From a virus, in the IMG/VR virus record IMGVR_UViG_3300043466_002696, positions 1-36,181 of that record: a stretch of DNA of 36,181 nt; one strand, written 5' to 3'. The position numbers and the translations under genes are program-made. Within the stretch, counting starts at the first letter, position 1; every line of letters begins with the position of its first letter. The notes beneath the pieces were generated by a model. That model searched no databases, was not told the origin of the DNA, and saw only the letters and a list, made by a program, of their open reading frames with translations. This document shows, in pieces, positions 7,823 through 12,655 of this stretch.

Positions 7823-7849
7823 AGTATATTCTTTTATATAAATATACTA
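7822..7849. promoter_or_regulatory. 9-bp perfect inverted repeat over promoter and start codon
   Basis: TAGTATATT at 7822-7830 is the exact reverse complement of AATATACTA at 7841-7849, with a 10-bp spacer. It covers the -10 element and the first base of the start codon of the winged-helix gene. It could be an operator or an mRNA hairpin hiding the start. Confidence 0.55.
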
Positions 7850-7869
7850 CACCCCCTATTCTAAGTCAA
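7841..7869 (-). promoter_or_regulatory. Promoter for the packaging/late operon
   Basis: On the minus strand TTGACT (7864-7869), 17 bp, TATATT (7841-7846). Read as the Bacteroidota type it is TTG-N20-TAtaTTTa. It overlaps the stop of the preceding gene and lies about 20 bp before the ATG at 7822. Confidence 0.55.
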
Positions 7870-8154
7870 TAGTGTAGCAACACCCCACTCTTCTTCAAAT
7901 CTAATCTTTAATCTTTTGAGAATATCTGCTCTCTCGAACTCTTCATGTAATTCTGATTCCTGTAATTGGTCTGTAATAACGCTGAAATAATGACCTAACC
8001 TTCTTGGGTCTTCTGTAATTGCTGCTTCTAAATGATGATATAATTCATTTGTTAAATCATTTTTAAACTCTTCTGGATATTTGAAATAATCATAAATATG
8101 AATATCAAATTTCATATCCAGTGTTAAGAATAATTTATGTAAGTGCTTATTCAT
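7861..8154 (-). CDS. Hypothetical protein, 97 aa
   Basis: An unrecognised, mostly helical, acidic protein (HHLEAAITEDPRRLGHYFSV, LKRLKIRFEEEWGVATLL). The open frame could start at a TTG at 8167-8169, but the ATG five codons later (8152-8154) is preferred, giving 97 aa. It is the first gene after the ~260-nt structured leader transcribed from the promoter at 8421-8448. No terminator separates it from the next promoter. Confidence 0.7.
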   Translation of the reverse strand: MNKHLHKLFLTLDMKFDIHIYDYFKYPEEFKNDLTNELYHHLEAAITEDPRRLGHYFSVITDQLQESELHEEFERADILKRLKIRFEEEWGVATLLT

Positions 8155-8184
8155 ATTGATAAATATCAAATCTTACTTACGAGT

Positions 8185-8278
8185 TATGCAGTGAGATGCT
8201 ATCCTGAAGTTCAGGTTAACAACTGCATATACCAGTCTTACTTGACTGAGGATGCAATAAGTTTCAGTGAAAACTTAT
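8185..8278 (-). ncRNA. Structured leader or small RNA: two stem-loops
   Basis: A perfect 8-bp stem pairs 8185-8192 with 8222-8229. It encloses a 6-bp inverted repeat (8203-8208 / 8210-8215). A second perfect 8-bp stem pairs 8257-8264 with 8271-8278 around a 6-nt loop. An 8-bp direct repeat TCTTACTT occurs at 8171 and 8236. The region lies between a strong minus-strand promoter and the gene at 7861-8154, so it would form the 5' leader. It does not fold like a tRNA. Function is unknown. Confidence 0.4.
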
Positions 8279-8291
8279 ATTTGGAAACTAC

Positions 8292-8414
8292 TTAAAGATT
8301 TATCACTAATCTCTCATACCATGTTTCTCCTTTGTGCTCATGTTGACCTATGTATGAATCCCCTGGTAAGTCATTATGATAAGTGCCAGTGTTAAGTTCC
8401 CCCCATCTTATCAA
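8292..8414 (-). CDS. Possible small protein with non-ATG start, or gene remnant
   Basis: The minus strand is open from 8444 to the stop at 8292-8294. Its translation is strikingly protein-like: LIRWGELNTGTYHNDLPGDS, then YIGQHEHKGETWYERLVINL. There is no ATG in frame. The only usual alternative start is TTG at 8412-8414 (40 aa), which lies almost at the predicted transcription start. A single-base change in the A7 run (8438-8444) would extend the frame upstream. It may be a leaderless small gene or the decayed end of an older gene. Confidence 0.3.
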   Translation of the reverse strand: MIRWGELNTGTYHNDLPGDSYIGQHEHKGETWYERLVINL

Positions 8415-8420
8415 GTCATA

Positions 8421-8448
8421 AATATATTCAATTGAATTTTTTTGTCAA
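8421..8448 (-). promoter_or_regulatory. Strong leftward promoter with internal palindrome
   Basis: On the minus strand TTGACA (8443-8448), 16 bp, TATATT (8421-8426), also TTG-N19-TAtaTTTa. A perfect 12-bp palindrome ATTCAATTGAAT (8426-8437) sits between the elements and is a candidate operator. The rightward gene at 8467 starts 19 bp from this promoter. Confidence 0.5.
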
Positions 8449-8459
8449 CTCATTATAAT
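8432..8459 (+). promoter_or_regulatory. Possible rightward promoter overlapping the leftward one
   Basis: On the plus strand TTGAAT (8432-8437), 16 bp, TATAAT (8454-8459), only 7 bp before the ATG at 8467. Transcripts would have almost no leader. It overlaps the 12-bp palindrome. Confidence 0.35.
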
Positions 8460-8466
8460 TATTGAT

Positions 8467-8820
8467 ATGAAAAAAATCTGTAAATCTTGTGGGATTGAAA
8501 AGAACCTAACTTCTTATTTCAAAAACTCAAATAGAAAAGATGGTGTCCAACCAGAATGTAAAATCTGTATGTCAAATACGGTTAAGAACTATAGAAAAAA
8601 AGCTAAAGAAGAAAGGGAGAAATTTGATACCCTAACTTTAAATTTAATCGGTAGTTCCAAAGGGGACTATTGCCAAATGTATTCTTTTATGTCAAAAATC
8701 GGATATAATCCTGAGATGGATATACACCTTCAATTTTGTGAGAAGTGGGGAATTTCGACCTATAAAGAACGAGCAGTGAAACATAAGAATAGATTCACAT
8801 ATGATGATTGTAAGGAATAA
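8467..8820 (+). CDS. Zinc-ribbon protein, 117 aa, the only plus-strand gene
   Basis: Two CxxC pairs (Cys 5/8 and Cys 31/34) frame a motif of the type 'K.C..CG.EK.L..F.KN...KDG....C..C'. This is the treble-clef-like N-terminus often seen with HNH endonucleases and small phage regulators. The following KNYRKKAKEEREK is a basic helix. No HNH catalytic motif is visible in the rest, so nuclease activity is unproven. It is transcribed against all other genes and shares a control region with the leftward leader. It is thus a candidate regulator. Its stop abuts the terminator of the opposing cluster. Confidence 0.75.
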   Translation: MKKICKSCGIEKNLTSYFKNSNRKDGVQPECKICMSNTVKNYRKKAKEEREKFDTLTLNLIGSSKGDYCQMYSFMSKIGYNPEMDIHLQFCEKWGISTYKERAVKHKNRFTYDDCKE

Positions 8821-8850
8821 AAAAACCCCAACCAATTAAGGTCAGGGTTT
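8821..8850 (-). terminator. Terminator of the small-gene cluster
   Basis: On the minus strand an AAACCC...GGGTTT stem with an inner ACC/GGT pairing is followed by a run of T (A run 8819-8825 on the plus strand). It lies between the convergent ends of the plus-strand gene and the minus-strand gene at 8874, and could also stop plus-strand transcripts weakly. Confidence 0.7.
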
Positions 8851-8873
8851 GTCATCATCAAGAAACACACATA

Positions 8874-9308
8874 TTAATTTAATATTGCTGAGAGGATACC
8901 TATTCCAATAATCCAACCGATGACTGTTGGCCATTTAGATGCCTCTTTAACTTCTTGGACCTTACCATTAGGTGAGGTTAATATTCTTGATAGACCATCG
9001 ATAATCTTTTGAATGTGTTCATTGGCGTTTTGAACTTCAACCCAATTGTCAAATGCTCCTAACTTTCTACGAACCTCAATATTGATTTCAGTTCTGTTGT
9101 TAGCATGTTCTGTAAGGTTGATGTCAACATAGACACCAAGAGATAAGAACTCAGACGCTTCCAATGTAAACTGATTAAACATCGGATTCTCTTTTTCCAT
9201 TCTGTATTTCTTATACACTTTGGAAATGTTTCTAACTCCATCTTTTACAAGACTGATGGGGAAGTCAATTGTTACCTTCTTGGTAGGATTTGCGATTGCA
9301 CCTATCAT
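8874..9308 (-). CDS. Hypothetical membrane-anchored protein, 144 aa
   Basis: Unrecognised family. A soluble N-terminal part of ~120 residues (DFPISLVKDGVRNISKVYKK, EASEFLSLGVYVDI, RTEINIEVRRKLGAF) is followed by one predicted transmembrane helix (TVIGWIIGIGILSAIL, residues ~127-143) at the very C-terminus, suggesting a tail-anchored protein facing the cytoplasm. It is the last gene of the small-gene cluster. A TATCTTTG element at 9363-9370 lies ~55 bp upstream. A membrane takeover, exclusion or lysis-related role is possible but not shown. Confidence 0.7.
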   Translation of the reverse strand: MIGAIANPTKKVTIDFPISLVKDGVRNISKVYKKYRMEKENPMFNQFTLEASEFLSLGVYVDINLTEHANNRTEINIEVRRKLGAFDNWVEVQNANEHIQKIIDGLSRILTSPNGKVQEVKEASKWPTVIGWIIGIGILSAILN

Positions 9309-9362
9309 AATAATTTTTGTTCAGATTGTGTCCTGTCCACGAGTTAATTGATGATTAAAAGA

Positions 9363-9370
9363 CAAAGATA
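9363..9370 (-). promoter_or_regulatory. -7 element TATCTTTG before the 144-aa gene
   Basis: It matches the Bacteroidota -7 consensus TAnnTTTG exactly, but I see no clear TTTG at the right distance upstream. Confidence 0.35.
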
Positions 9371-9377
9371 AGGAAAA

Positions 9378-9590
9378 TTAGTTACCACCGTGTGCATAAC
9401 ACTTAGAATTCCAACTGAGTGTCATATTCTTACAACGAGAACCTGATTGAGTAAGACTAACACATTGAACCGATGTGGTTCTCTTTGGTGTTGTCATACC
9501 GTTTGTAGATGTCGTTGGAGCAACGATGTCTGACTTAGAACAAGATACCATAGCAATTGAGGTGATTGCGACCATAAGTAGTTTTTTCAT
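9378..9590 (-). CDS. Small lipoprotein with a C-terminal Cys/His motif
   Basis: A 70-aa protein. A type II signal peptide is visible: MKKLL, a hydrophobic stretch and a lipobox AMVSC with the lipidated Cys at 17. A Thr/Ser/Pro-rich spacer follows, then a compact Cys43, Cys53, Cys64, His67 motif (QCVSLTQSGSRCKN, KCYAHGG). The C..C..C.H pattern resembles a small zinc-binding-like domain common in bacterial and viral proteins. It should be exported and anchored to a membrane. Phage lipoproteins are known to cause superinfection exclusion (for example T5 Llp), so that role is a fair hypothesis. It has its own promoter at 9607-9636. Confidence 0.8.
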   Translation of the reverse strand: MKKLLMVAITSIAMVSCSKSDIVAPTTSTNGMTTPKRTTSVQCVSLTQSGSRCKNMTLSWNSKCYAHGGN

Positions 9591-9606
9591 GTGTGTTTAT
9601 TTTTAA

Positions 9607-9636
9607 CGAAGGTAAGGAAATTATTTATATGACAAA
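9607..9636 (-). promoter_or_regulatory. Promoter for the lipoprotein gene
   Basis: On the minus strand TTTG (9633-9636), 18 bp, TACCTTCG (9607-9614), 16 bp before the ATG. The -7 element differs from consensus by one base. Confidence 0.55.
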
Positions 9637-9640
9637 ATTT

Positions 9641-9877
9641 TTATTTAAATTTTATATAAGAAAAAATTCCATGATACATACTTTTAATGTATTCATAAAG
9701 AACATCTTGTTTTTTTTCTACTTCATTACTGAATTGAGACCATTCTTTGTCGGTCATTTTAACATCAAACATGGATTCAATAACCTTTTTATCACCACCC
9801 TCAATTATTTGATATTTTCTATTCTCACGAATGTAATCAATAATTTCCCAAGTTTTCATTTCATCAATATTTTTCAT
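9641..9877 (-). CDS. Hypothetical protein, 78 aa
   Basis: An unrecognised small protein with alternating charge (starts MKNIDEMKTWEIIDYIRENR; contains KMTDKEWSQFSNEVEKKQDV), predicted helical, with no signal peptide. It lies 6 bp downstream of the 87-aa gene and has no promoter motif of its own, so the two are probably one transcript. Confidence 0.65.
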   Translation of the reverse strand: MKNIDEMKTWEIIDYIRENRKYQIIEGGDKKVIESMFDVKMTDKEWSQFSNEVEKKQDVLYEYIKSMYHGIFSYIKFK

Positions 9878-9883
9878 AGTGTT

Positions 9884-10147
9884 TTATTTTTTAGATTTGA
9901 TAGTCTTTTCTGTGAAGGTATCGTATAACTCAACCTCCAATGATTTACAAAGTCCTGCAAGAGCGAAGTAAGTTTTATTATCCAACTTAGAATCACATAG
10001 TTCTAATGAGTTAGATTCAGTGTCTAATGTAACTTCAGTTCCATTCTTACAATACCATACGATTAGAGAATCCTGTGTAGTGCCAACCTCTTCGTTAATC
10101 CATACAGAGATTTGTGATACTGCCCAAATAATGTTTTGATGTGTCAT
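9884..10147 (-). CDS. Hypothetical protein, 87 aa
   Basis: An unrecognised acidic protein. It has an N-terminal helix (QNIIWAVSQISVWINEEVG), a beta-like middle with the pattern DSLIVWYCKNGTEVTLDTES, and a Lys-rich end. It is the first gene of a two-gene unit with the 78-aa gene, behind the promoter at 10165-10195. Confidence 0.65.
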   Translation of the reverse strand: MTHQNIIWAVSQISVWINEEVGTTQDSLIVWYCKNGTEVTLDTESNSLELCDSKLDNKTYFALAGLCKSLEVELYDTFTEKTIKSKK

Positions 10148-10164
10148 TGTTTCTTAATTTTAAA

Positions 10165-10195
10165 CGAAGTTATGGAATTATTTCCTTCTAACAAA
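10165..10195 (-). promoter_or_regulatory. Promoter for the 87/78-aa gene pair
   Basis: On the minus strand TTTG (10192-10195), 19 bp, TAACTTCG (10165-10172), 17 bp before the ATG at 10147. Confidence 0.55.
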
Positions 10196-10549
10196 ATATT
10201 TTGCAAATATTTTTTGAAACTCTAACGGCATGAATGCTACCTGAGACATAAGATTAAAACCAGTTGTATTGGTTTCCTTAGAATAATTTATCAGATATTG
10301 CAATTCAGGGACTCTAACCTTATTCAAACTGTTAGTCAACTCATACATCGTTTGGAATGACTTAGCCCATTCAACCATCGATTGATACTCATTCGGACTT
10401 TGAATCCTTGATAGTTCTCTTACTCTCACGAAATCAAGAACAATTTCATTGATAGATTCCTCTGAATTTTTTTGTAGTTTATACTTTCTGATTAAATCAG
10501 ATTCTGTCTCGGTTACGAAGACTTTAGCAAATGTAGTTTGTGTGTTCAT
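10178..10549 (-). CDS. Hypothetical protein, 123 aa
   Basis: An unrecognised, mostly helical protein (ETESDLIRKYKLQKNSEESI; YQSMVEWAKSFQTMYELTN) with a basic C-terminal end (KIFAKYFVRRK). It has no membrane segment. A -7 element TATCTTTG lies 22 bp upstream of its ATG. It belongs to the small-gene cluster whose members appear to be individually promoted, typical of phage early or host-interaction genes. Confidence 0.65.
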   Translation of the reverse strand: MNTQTTFAKVFVTETESDLIRKYKLQKNSEESINEIVLDFVRVRELSRIQSPNEYQSMVEWAKSFQTMYELTNSLNKVRVPELQYLINYSKETNTTGFNLMSQVAFMPLEFQKIFAKYFVRRK

Positions 10550-10568
10550 ATTGTGTTTTTTATAATTT

Positions 10569-10778
10569 TTACAAAGATACTGATTCTTTATTTAATTCTT
10601 GAATTTTTTTATACAAAGTTTCTGCTCCAAGTTTAACTCCTTCCCAATGTAATCTGTCATATTCAGATTCTTCATATGAGATTTTTTTATCACATCTGAG
10701 ATTAAAACTTTCTTCTAAAGCATCATCGGCTTTCATTTGGATGGTCAAATACAAGTTGTAGATTTCTAATAGTTTCAT
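10569..10778 (-). CDS. Hypothetical protein, 69 aa
   Basis: An unrecognised helical protein (EIYNLYLTIQMKADDALEES; KLGAETLYKKIQELNKES), net acidic, with possible coiled-coil character. It has its own consensus promoter at 10800-10830. Its spacer to the next gene carries the -7 element for that gene. Confidence 0.6.
   Translation of the reverse strand: MKLLEIYNLYLTIQMKADDALEESFNLRCDKKISYEESEYDRLHWEGVKLGAETLYKKIQELNKESVSL
10572..10579 (-). promoter_or_regulatory. -7 element TATCTTTG before the 123-aa gene
   Basis: Exact match to TAnnTTTG. The -33 box is poor (TTC about 20 bp upstream). The surrounding 30 bp is nearly the same as the promoter region at 10800, suggesting a duplicated control element. 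Confidence 0.4.
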
Positions 10779-10799
10779 AATTGTGTTTTTTAATTTTTA

Positions 10800-10830
10800 C
10801 AAAGATACTGATTATTCTGATTCCACCAAA
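10800..10830 (-). promoter_or_regulatory. Consensus promoter for the 69-aa gene
   Basis: On the minus strand TTTG (10827-10830), 19 bp, TATCTTTG (10800-10807), 22 bp before the ATG at 10778. It lies partly within the 3' end of the preceding gene. Confidence 0.65.
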
Positions 10831-11135
10831 TCTATTTCAAAATCATTTACATAAAGACCTTGTTCTTGAACATCATTAAATCCACCCTGTTCGATAACTT
10901 TCTTAATCATGTATTGAATCTCTGACCAATTCTCTTGAACACTTTCTTCAGTATAACCCCACATAGATGCAATCTGTTTGTAGTCATACCAGTTTGGAAT
11001 GATAAAATCTTCACGTTGATACAGATGTAACATAACTTCTGCTGGTCCGAATTTATCAATCATCTCGTTGATGAGAGAATGGTTTTCAAAATAATTGTCG
11101 ATGTTGACTTTTGTTAATGGTAATGCGTTTGACAT
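10812..11135 (-). CDS. Hypothetical protein, 107 aa
   Basis: An unrecognised acidic protein. The stretch NWYDYKQIASMWGYTEESVQ resembles a helix-turn-helix (residues ~48-67), followed by a helix NWSEIQYMIKKVIEQ. It could be a small DNA-binding regulator, with low certainty. It has a consensus promoter of its own at 11156-11186, immediately after the terminator of the preceding gene pair. Confidence 0.68.
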   Translation of the reverse strand: MSNALPLTKVNIDNYFENHSLINEMIDKFGPAEVMLHLYQREDFIIPNWYDYKQIASMWGYTEESVQENWSEIQYMIKKVIEQGGFNDVQEQGLYVNDFEIDLVESE

Positions 11136-11155
11136 ATAGTGTGTTGTTTAGACAA

Positions 11156-11186
11156 CAAAGATATGCAGATATAATTTACTGGCAAA
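11156..11186 (-). promoter_or_regulatory. Consensus promoter for the 107-aa gene
   Basis: On the minus strand TTTG (11183-11186), 19 bp, TATCTTTG (11156-11163), 20 bp before the ATG at 11135. This is the clearest example of the promoter class in the window. Confidence 0.7.
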
Positions 11187-11203
11187 AAAAAAGTTATCCA
11201 CAT

Positions 11204-11235
11204 AAAAAAACCCCATCATAGAAATGACAGGGTTT
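11204..11235 (-). terminator. Terminator after the 95-aa gene
   Basis: On the minus strand AAACCC..TCAT, loop TTCT, ATGA..GGGTTT, then more T. It sits 20 bp after the stop at 11256 and just before the next promoter. Confidence 0.8.
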
Positions 11236-11255
11236 ACACATGAACCTTACAATGC

Positions 11256-11543
11256 TCAATACCTTGATATTGCAAAGACTCTTTGACCAATTAGTATCTC
11301 GGTCATAATCTTTTCACCATTGAATCTACTCATCTCCATAACTTGTGTTGTAGGGTTCGAATAAAGGTCAATACAGACACTTAATGGGACTTCCATATTG
11401 TCGTTCCGAGAGAATAGAAAACTATCAAAATCAACCTTATTTTCGACCATAGCACCATACATCTCAGGTTCTACTATTGAGTAAGACATATTACCCCTTT
11501 GGTATTCAAATGAGAATACAATTTTATATAACTTGTTTTCCAT
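11256..11543 (-). CDS. Hypothetical protein, 95 aa
   Basis: An unrecognised, beta-rich-looking protein (KLYKIVFSFEYQRGNMSYSI; MEVPLSVCIDLYSNPTTQVM). No signal peptide or membrane helix. Its start overlaps the end of the 77-aa gene by 20 bp, so the two are co-transcribed and end at the terminator 11204-11235. Confidence 0.68.
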   Translation of the reverse strand: MENKLYKIVFSFEYQRGNMSYSIVEPEMYGAMVENKVDFDSFLFSRNDNMEVPLSVCIDLYSNPTTQVMEMSRFNGEKIMTEILIGQRVFAISRY

Positions 11544-11757
11544 TTTGTTTTTCTTTTTCTACTTGAATATATTTCTCCATCTTTTCAAATCTTTCTAATA
11601 CAGCTTTAGTTGGACCGTTGAGAGCAAAGTCTACCATAACATCTGTAGCTAAGGCAATGGTTAATAGTGATGGACATATCCCACAATCTGTGAAATACTT
11701 AGCCACAAGATGTGACTGATTCTGAAATACGATTTGTTGTTCTTTAGTTCTTGACAT
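11524..11757 (-). CDS. Hypothetical protein, 77 aa
   Basis: An unrecognised helical protein. After a polar start (MSRTKEQQIVFQNQSHLVAK) it has a mildly hydrophobic middle (CPSLLTIALATDVMVDFALN) and a charged helical tail (KAVLERFEKMEKYIQVEKEK). The middle is not long enough to be a convincing membrane helix. A promoter-like sequence at 11773-11804 precedes it. Confidence 0.65.
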   Translation of the reverse strand: MSRTKEQQIVFQNQSHLVAKYFTDCGICPSLLTIALATDVMVDFALNGPTKAVLERFEKMEKYIQVEKEKQNGKQVI

Positions 11758-11772
11758 AGTTTTTAATTTTTA

Positions 11773-11804
11773 TAAAGGTAATAATTTATTTTGTGTCAGA
11801 CAAA
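11773..11804 (-). promoter_or_regulatory. Promoter for the 77/95-aa gene pair
   Basis: On the minus strand TTTG (11801-11804), 20 bp, TACCTTTA (11773-11780), 16 bp before the ATG at 11757. It lies in the end of the 49-aa gene. Confidence 0.5.
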
Positions 11805-11935
11805 AGTTCTTCATAGGCTAACTTCTCTGCTTCTTTCTGAGCCAACCATTGCTCATAGTTTAAGTCCATATCCTCAGGATATACCACCATTTCTTCTTCG
11901 AAAATAAAATCTAATAGTTGTTTAATTTGTCCCAT
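11786..11935 (-). CDS. Very small acidic protein, 49 aa
   Basis: The frame runs ATG at 11933-11935 to TAA at 11786-11788. It encodes 49 residues (starts MGQIKQLLDFIFEEEMVVYP, ends AYEELLSDTK), strongly acidic and helical. It follows a good promoter (11958-11986) and an A-rich AAAAACAAAG stretch just before the ATG. It is the first gene of the small-gene cluster. No family is recognised. Small acidic early proteins often bind host proteins, but that is a guess. Confidence 0.68.
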   Translation of the reverse strand: MGQIKQLLDFIFEEEMVVYPEDMDLNYEQWLAQKEAEKLAYEELLSDTK

Positions 11936-11957
11936 ATTCTTTGTTTTTATTAGTTAA

Positions 11958-11986
11958 AATATAACCTATACCAAGCATAGTATCAA
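11958..11986 (-). promoter_or_regulatory. Promoter at the head of the small-gene cluster
   Basis: On the minus strand TTGATA (11981-11986), 17 bp, TATATT (11958-11963); also TTG-N20-TAtaTTTt. It lies between the late-operon terminator and the 49-aa gene. Confidence 0.65.
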
Positions 11987-12004
11987 GTTTTTAACAAAAA
12001 AAAA

Positions 12005-12022
12005 CCCATTATTTCTAATGGG
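12005..12022 (-). terminator. Strong terminator ending the virion operon
   Basis: On the minus strand CCCATTA, loop GAAA, TAATGGG, followed by nine T (A run at 11996-12004 on the plus strand). Confidence 0.88.
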
Positions 12023-12057
12023 AATTGATATATGGTGAGTGAGAATGTATTAAAAAA

Positions 12058-12139
12058 GGGGGAAGGGAAACAATAGTAAAGATGGGAGTCATATCTGCAA
12101 AGAATAATAACCTTCCCCCACTATTAAATATATAATAGT
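12058..12139 (-). terminator. Second hairpin region upstream of the terminator
   Basis: A perfect 9-bp GC-rich stem pairs 12058-12066 with 12111-12119. On the minus strand it is followed by TTTTTTAAT, like a terminator with a 44-nt loop. A 7-bp AT stem (12120-12126 / 12133-12139) lies just upstream in transcription. It may be a tandem terminator or an RNA-stability element. Confidence 0.5.
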
Positions 12140-12161
12140 ATCTCGGTAATTCAATAGTTTA

Positions 12162-12632
12162 TTAAGGAACTGGGGTTGGGGTAGGAGTTCTTGTCGCTGT
12201 AATAGTCGGAGTCACTGTGATTGTTGGTGTTATGCTTGGTGTTGGTGTATTAGTTGGTGTTGAACTAATTGTAGGGGTTGGACTTGGTTCAATAATATTA
12301 TAAATATTGAAAATTAAATCTTGATTTGTTACTATAGGACCAGGTATTTGTGCGAACCCACTACCAAAATCTCCACCAAATACTTTTGAACCATTTACAA
12401 AATAATCTATGTGTGCACCACCTTCAATCAAGAACATAAATATAGTTCCTGTTTGAGAACCAAAACCATCATTAATTGTTGTATATGTTCCTGTTATATC
12501 GGTGTTTCCCGGACGGAGTGGAAATGTTCCACCCGTTATTGTAAAAGTATTTGATTGGTCTGGTGCTGATGATATGTTTGTTATTGTTGTTTCAGCCCCA
12601 CCCTTCATACTTATTGTAAATAAATTTGCCAT
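12162..12632 (-). CDS. Small virion protein with C-terminal Thr-Pro tail
   Basis: A 156-aa protein. Residues 1-115 look like a compact beta-sandwich (MANLFTISMKGGAETTITNI; GTIFMFLIEGGAHIDYFVNG). The last ~40 residues are T-P-T-x repeats like those in the giant tail proteins, here with nothing after them. It is the last gene of the virion operon, just before two terminators. A surface decoration or fibre-associated protein is plausible because the tail sequence type is shared with the tail genes. The domain itself is not recognised. Confidence 0.75.
   Translation of the reverse strand: MANLFTISMKGGAETTITNISSAPDQSNTFTITGGTFPLRPGNTDITGTYTTINDGFGSQTGTIFMFLIEGGAHIDYFVNGSKVFGGDFGSGFAQIPGPIVTNQDLIFNIYNIIEPSPTPTISSTPTNTPTPSITPTITVTPTITATRTPTPTPVP
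12170..12290 (-). repeat. Thr-Pro repeat tract in the 156-aa gene
   Basis: T-P-T-x codon repeats encode the C-terminal tail. Confidence 0.85.
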
Positions 12633-12655
12633 TTTTTTTATTTTTTATTTTAATT

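Noticed and set aside
8185-8278. Possible tRNA
   Set aside because: There are stems but no acceptor/T-arm arrangement, no conserved GTTC-type T-loop in the right place and no CCA-like end.
9593-9928. Plus-strand open frame rich in Phe, Ile and Asn
   Set aside because: It lies antisense to the 78-aa gene and a promoter; its composition reflects AT-rich antisense DNA.
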